Of a DNA stretch of 64,000 bases, positions 60,692 through 64,000 are shown piece after piece. The stretch is from Actinokineospora iranica (GTDB lineage: Bacteria; Actinomycetota; Actinomycetes; Mycobacteriales; Pseudonocardiaceae): NCBI RefSeq assembly GCF_900101685.1, contig NZ_FMZZ01000016.1:1-64000 (forward strand). The letters run 5' to 3'. The position numbers were made by a program, and so were the translations under genes. A model generated the notes under the pieces. It saw only the letters and a list, made by a program, of their open reading frames with translations. It did not search any database and had not been told where the DNA came from. Numbering within the stretch: position 1 is the stretch's first letter; each line of letters begins with the position of its first letter.

Positions 60692-61942
60692 GTGTCCGAC
60701 GAGCAGACCCCCGGCGAGATCGGCGACCTCGTCGCCGCGTGCGCGGCCAAGGCGTCCTCGGCCGCGCCGTCGCTGGCGGGCGCCGCCGACGAGACCATCG
60801 ACAACGCGATCGGCGAGATGGCCGCCCGGCTGTCCTCCTCGCGCGCGAAGATCCTCGCCGCCAACGCCGAGGACATCGCCGCGGCCGAGGAGTCCGGGAT
60901 GAGCAGCGGCCTGCTCGACCGGCTGCGCATCACCGAAGAGCGCCTGGAGGGCATGGCAGAGCAGCTTCGGCTGCTCGCCTCGGTCCCGCACCCGGCCCGG
61001 TCGGCCCAGATCGGCACCCTCGACGGCGGCCTGCGGCTGGTGGAGCTGCGCAGGCCGGTCGGCGTCATCGGCGCCAACTACGAGGCGCGCCCGAACGTGA
61101 CCGTCGACGTGGCCTCCCAGCTGGTCAAGTCGCGCAACGCGGGCGTCCTGCGCACCGGCTCAGCGGCCCTGCGCTCGGCCACCGCCCTGCTGCGGCACGT
61201 CGTCGCGCCCGCCCTGTCCGACGCCGACCTCGACCCCGACGCCGTCCAGCTCGTCCCCAGCGCCGACCGCGCGGCCGCCGGGGCGCTGGTGGAGCTGCCC
61301 GACCTGGTGCCGCTGGTCATCCTGCGCGGCAGCGGCGAGAGCACCCGCGAGCTGGGCCGCCGCGCCGCGGCCGTGGGGGTCCGCACGCTCGCGCACGCCG
61401 ACGGCGGGGGAGTCCTGTACTACGACGCCAAGGCCGACCCCGAGTTCGCCGCCGACCTCATCCGCCGCAGCCTCGACCGGCTCGGCGTGTGCAACCGGCT
61501 CAACCTCCTGCTCATCCACCGTGACGTCTACGACACCGCGCTGCCCGGGGTCCAAGCGGCCCTCGACGCGGTCGGCGTGCGCGCATCGCTGCCCCCGCAC
61601 GAGCACCCCATCGGCTACGAGTGGGCGCTCGACGCCGAACGCGAGTCGACCGTCACCATCGCGCCGGTCGAGGATTTGCGGCACGCCGCGCGGATTGCCA
61701 ACAAGGAGACCTCCGGACTCGCCGCCGGAATTGTCACCGAGGACAAAGCCGCCGCGGAGGAATTCATCTCCGCCTACACCGGCACCGGCGTGTTCTGGAA
61801 CGCCCCGACCCGCCTGCTCGACGGGTTCAAGCTGCTCGGAGTGCCCGAGACGGGCATCAACATCGACCGGGTGCCCGGTCCCCGCGGTCCGGTCACGTTC
61901 ACGGATTTGTGCCTTCGTCAATACGCGGTGCTGCCGGTGTGA
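60692..61942 (+). CDS. proA: Glutamate-5-semialdehyde dehydrogenase-like protein
   Basis: This 416-residue aldehyde-dehydrogenase-fold enzyme reduces gamma-glutamyl phosphate to glutamate semialdehyde in proline synthesis. Motifs include RRPVGVIGANYEARPNVTVD, the nucleophile cysteine in RLGVCNRLNLLLIH, HEHPIGYEWALD and GTGVFWNAPTR. Some blocks differ from common forms (KSRNAGVLRTGSAA where others have GNAVILRGG), so it may be a divergent paralogue. No proB is nearby. The GTG at 60692 follows a weak GACGAAGGG. Downstream lies the ctaD promoter region. Confidence 0.88.
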   Translation: MSDEQTPGEIGDLVAACAAKASSAAPSLAGAADETIDNAIGEMAARLSSSRAKILAANAEDIAAAEESGMSSGLLDRLRITEERLEGMAEQLRLLASVPHPARSAQIGTLDGGLRLVELRRPVGVIGANYEARPNVTVDVASQLVKSRNAGVLRTGSAALRSATALLRHVVAPALSDADLDPDAVQLVPSADRAAAGALVELPDLVPLVILRGSGESTRELGRRAAAVGVRTLAHADGGGVLYYDAKADPEFAADLIRRSLDRLGVCNRLNLLLIHRDVYDTALPGVQAALDAVGVRASLPPHEHPIGYEWALDAERESTVTIAPVEDLRHAARIANKETSGLAAGIVTEDKAAAEEFISAYTGTGVFWNAPTRLLDGFKLLGVPETGINIDRVPGPRGPVTFTDLCLRQYAVLPV

Positions 61943-61966
61943 GCTGCGCAACCGCCGCGGAGCGAG

Positions 61967-61975
61967 TTATCCACA
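61967..61975 (+). promoter_or_regulatory. Perfect DnaA box
   Basis: TTATCCACA lies between proA and ctaD, 24 bases after the proA stop. An isolated box in a GC-rich genome is uncommon but can occur by chance. Confidence 0.45.
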
Positions 61976-62025
61976 GCACACCCCGCCCACCCGCGCCACG
62001 CCGGTTTGGGCGGGCTACGATCCCC

Positions 62026-62049
62026 CGTGAGTCGGGCAATCGACTCACG
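62026..62049. promoter_or_regulatory. Perfect inverted repeat upstream of ctaD
   Basis: Nine-base arms cgtgagtcg (62026-62034) and cgactcacg (62041-62049) are separated by ggcaat, about 45 bases before the ctaD start. A related cccgagtca follows at about 62055. It could be an operator or a leader hairpin. Confidence 0.5.
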
Positions 62050-62093
62050 TTTGACCCGAGTCATCCCACCACGACGGAGTGCAGGAGGCAGGA

Positions 62094-63872
62094 GTGACGG
62101 CAGTAGCCCCGCAGCCGATCGCCACGCGGCCGTATCCGGCCCGCGAGACGGCCAAGGGTTCGTACCTGCTGCGGCTGTTCCGCACGACGGACCACAAGCA
62201 AATCGGCATCATGTACCTGGTCACGTCGTTCGCCTTCTTCATGGTGGGCGGCGCGATGGCCATGCTGATCCGCAGCGAGCTGGCCGTCCCCGGGCAGCAG
62301 TTCCTGTCGCAGGAGCAGTACAACCAGCTGTTCACCATGCACGGCACGGTCATGCTGCTGCTGTACGCGACGCCGATCCTGTTCGGCTTCGCGAACTTCA
62401 TCCTGCCGCTGCAGATCGGCTCGCCGGACGTGGCGTTCCCGCGCCTCAACGCCTTCTCGTACTGGCTGTACCTGTTCGGCGGCATCATCGTGATGACCGG
62501 GTTCCTCACCCCGGGCGGCGCGGCCGACTTCGGCTGGTTCGCCTACACGCCGCTGTCGGACAAGATCCACTCTCCGGGCGTCGGCGCGGATCTGTGGATC
62601 ACGGGCCTGGCTGTCGGTGGTCTGGGCACCATCCTGGGCGCGGTCAACATGCTCACCACGATCGTGTGCCTGCGCGCGCCCGGCATGACCATGTTCCGGA
62701 TGCCGATCTTCACCTGGAACATCCTCATCACCAGCCTGCTGGTGCTGCTCGCGTTCCCGATCCTCACCGCGGCGCTGTTCGGCCTGCTCGCCGACCGCCA
62801 GCTCGGGGCGCACGTGTTCGACCCCGCCAACGGCGGCGTCATCCTCTGGCAGCACCTGTTCTGGTTCTTCGGGCACCCCGAGGTCTACATCGTCGCGCTG
62901 CCGTTCTTCGGCATCGTGTCGGAGATCTTCCCGGTGTTCAGCCGCAAACCGCTGTTCGGCTACCGCGGCCTGATCTACGCGACCCTGGGCATCGCCGCGC
63001 TGTCGGTGACGGTGTGGGCGCACCACATGTACGCCACCGGCGCGGTGCTGCTGCCGTTCTTCTCCTTCATGACCTTCCTCATCGCGGTCCCGACCGGTGT
63101 GAAGTTCTTCAACTGGATCGGCACCATGTGGAAGGGGCAGCTGACCTTCGAGACGCCGATGCTGTTCAGCGTCGGCTTCCTGGTCACGTTCCTCTTCGGC
63201 GGCCTGACCGGCGTGCTGCTCGCCGCGCCCGCGATCGACTTCCACGTGTCCGACACGTACTTCGTCGTCGCGCACTTCCACTACGTGCTCTACGGCACGA
63301 TCGTGTTCGCGACGTTCGCTGGCATCTACTTCTGGTTCCCGAAGATCACCGGCCGGTTCCTGGACGAGCCGCTGGGCAAGCTGCACTTCTGGACCACGTT
63401 CATCGGCTTCCACGGCACGTTCCTCGTCCAGCACTGGCTGGGCAACGAGGGGATGCCCCGCCGCTACGCCGACTACCTGGCCAGCGACGGCTTCACCGAG
63501 CTGAACATGGTCTCCACCATCGGTGCCTACATCCTGGGCGCGTCGACGCTGCCGTTCATCTGGAACGTGTTCAAGAGCTACCGCTACGGCGAGATCGTCA
63601 CCGCCGACGACCCGTGGGGTTACGGCAACTCGCTGGAGTGGGCCACGAGTTCGCCCCCGCCGCGGCACAACTTCACCGAGCTGCCGCGCATCCGGTCCGA
63701 GCGCCCCGCCTTCGACCTGCACTATCCGCACATGGTCGAACAGGGACACGCGGACAAGTACGTCGGCCTGATGGGCGGCAGCCACGGCCAGCCGCCCGCC
63801 CCGTCGGAGATCCTCGCCGAGAAGATGAACCCCGACGAGATCTCCAAGGGCGACCCCAAGTTGCCCAACTGA
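62094..63872 (+). CDS. ctaD: Cytochrome c oxidase subunit I (aa3-type)
   Basis: This 592-residue subunit is the catalytic core of the aa3-type terminal oxidase, with 12 or more hydrophobic segments. The heme a ligand His is in [10 protein letters not shown]. The CuB and cross-link motif is [12 protein letters not shown], CuB His-His is in [10 protein letters not shown], and the heme a3/a pair is in [10 protein letters not shown]. In actinobacteria it joins a bc1-aa3 supercomplex. The GTG at 62094 is preferred because AGGAGG lies five bases upstream; the GTG at 62079 overlaps that site. A hairpin follows the stop. Confidence 0.96.
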   Translation: MTAVAPQPIATRPYPARETAKGSYLLRLFRTTDHKQIGIMYLVTSFAFFMVGGAMAMLIRSELAVPGQQFLSQEQYNQLFTMHGTVMLLLYATPILFGFANFILPLQIGSPDVAFPRLNAFSYWLYLFGGIIVMTGFLTPGGAADFGWFAYTPLSDKIHSPGVGADLWITGLAVGGLGTILGAVNMLTTIVCLRAPGMTMFRMPIFTWNILITSLLVLLAFPILTAALFGLLADRQLGAHVFDPANGGVILWQHLFWFFGHPEVYIVALPFFGIVSEIFPVFSRKPLFGYRGLIYATLGIAALSVTVWAHHMYATGAVLLPFFSFMTFLIAVPTGVKFFNWIGTMWKGQLTFETPMLFSVGFLVTFLFGGLTGVLLAAPAIDFHVSDTYFVVAHFHYVLYGTIVFATFAGIYFWFPKITGRFLDEPLGKLHFWTTFIGFHGTFLVQHWLGNEGMPRRYADYLASDGFTELNMVSTIGAYILGASTLPFIWNVFKSYRYGEIVTADDPWGYGNSLEWATSSPPPRHNFTELPRIRSERPAFDLHYPHMVEQGHADKYVGLMGGSHGQPPAPSEILAEKMNPDEISKGDPKLPN

Positions 63873-63901
63873 CCTGATTGGTCGGTATTGAACGCGAGAA
63901 C

Positions 63902-63951
63902 GACTGCGGGTGGATCGGAGACCGGTGACGGCCTTCGCGCCACCCGCAGTC
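63902..63951 (+). terminator. Hairpin after ctaD
   Basis: Twelve-base perfect arms gactgcgggtgg (63902-63913) and ccacccgcagtc (63940-63951) have a 26-base loop, beginning 30 bases after the stop. It is probably the ctaD terminator. Confidence 0.7.
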
Positions 63952-64000
63952 CGCTGTCCGGGCTCGACGCTGCGCCCTTGACGATCCCCAGGCCGACTTG

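Overview
The window is about 71% GC with many GTG starts, short intergenic spacers and mostly complete chromosomal genes. The gene families point to a filamentous actinomycete, most likely Pseudonocardiaceae (Saccharothrix, Actinokineospora or Lentzea type). They include DUF6801 secreted proteins, a class E sortase, a FtrA/rhodanese pair, a lutABC operon, an Edd/Eda pair and many two-component, TetR, XRE and LuxR regulators. The genus is an inference. No rRNA, tRNA or CRISPR array was seen.

Left edge (1-1245): this stretch is lower in GC than the rest. It holds the 3' end of a group II intron (maturase C-terminus, domains V and VI) followed by what looks like the 3' exon of a split gene, overlapped by a DUF6461 gene. 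It looks like acquired DNA. From 1.5 to 15 kb come an SDR, an ADP-ribosylglycohydrolase, a six-repeat tectonin-type lectin, a second SDR, two tandem DUF6801 secreted proteins with duplicated promoters and terminators, a macrolide-type glycosyltransferase, idi, argS and two secreted esterases.

15-30 kb: a NarL-type two-component pair is followed by an amine or gamma-glutamyl catabolic cluster. The cluster comprises an APC permease, a glutamine-synthetase-like ligase, a PuuD-like amidohydrolase, an aldehyde dehydrogenase, an SDR and a FadR-type regulator. Then come a class E sortase with a very long repeat-rich cytoplasmic region, and a large ATPase/LuxR regulator. 29-38 kb: small-molecule methyltransferases (one truncated), a phosphopantetheinyl transferase, an MBL-fold protein, Ogt, two related small proteins, rhodanese with a divergent FtrA-like regulator, a stand-alone OmpR-type winged helix protein, an acidic hypothetical protein and a wrecked DUF2252 gene.

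38-50 kb: a translationally coupled DUF4239/proline-rich surface protein pair, the Entner-Doudoroff genes eda and edd, a streptogrisin-like protease, two coupled DUF202 proteins, an XRE regulator, a STAS protein, a TPR protein, an arginase-family protein and an ankyrin protein. 50-64 kb: tex, lutABC for lactate oxidation, a cold-shock gene, a TetR/FAD-monooxygenase divergon with two clear operators, an M50B-like protease, a methyltransferase, proA and ctaD.

The least expected signals are non-coding. There is a 71-bp hairpin-bearing repeat in two distant places, one copy exactly between lutA and lutB. Short tandem duplications sit at several gene ends. Two perfect DnaA boxes lie 17 bp apart upstream of lutA, and twin TetR operators sit in the 57.9 kb divergon. 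I did not find a clearly new multi-gene defence or biosynthetic system.
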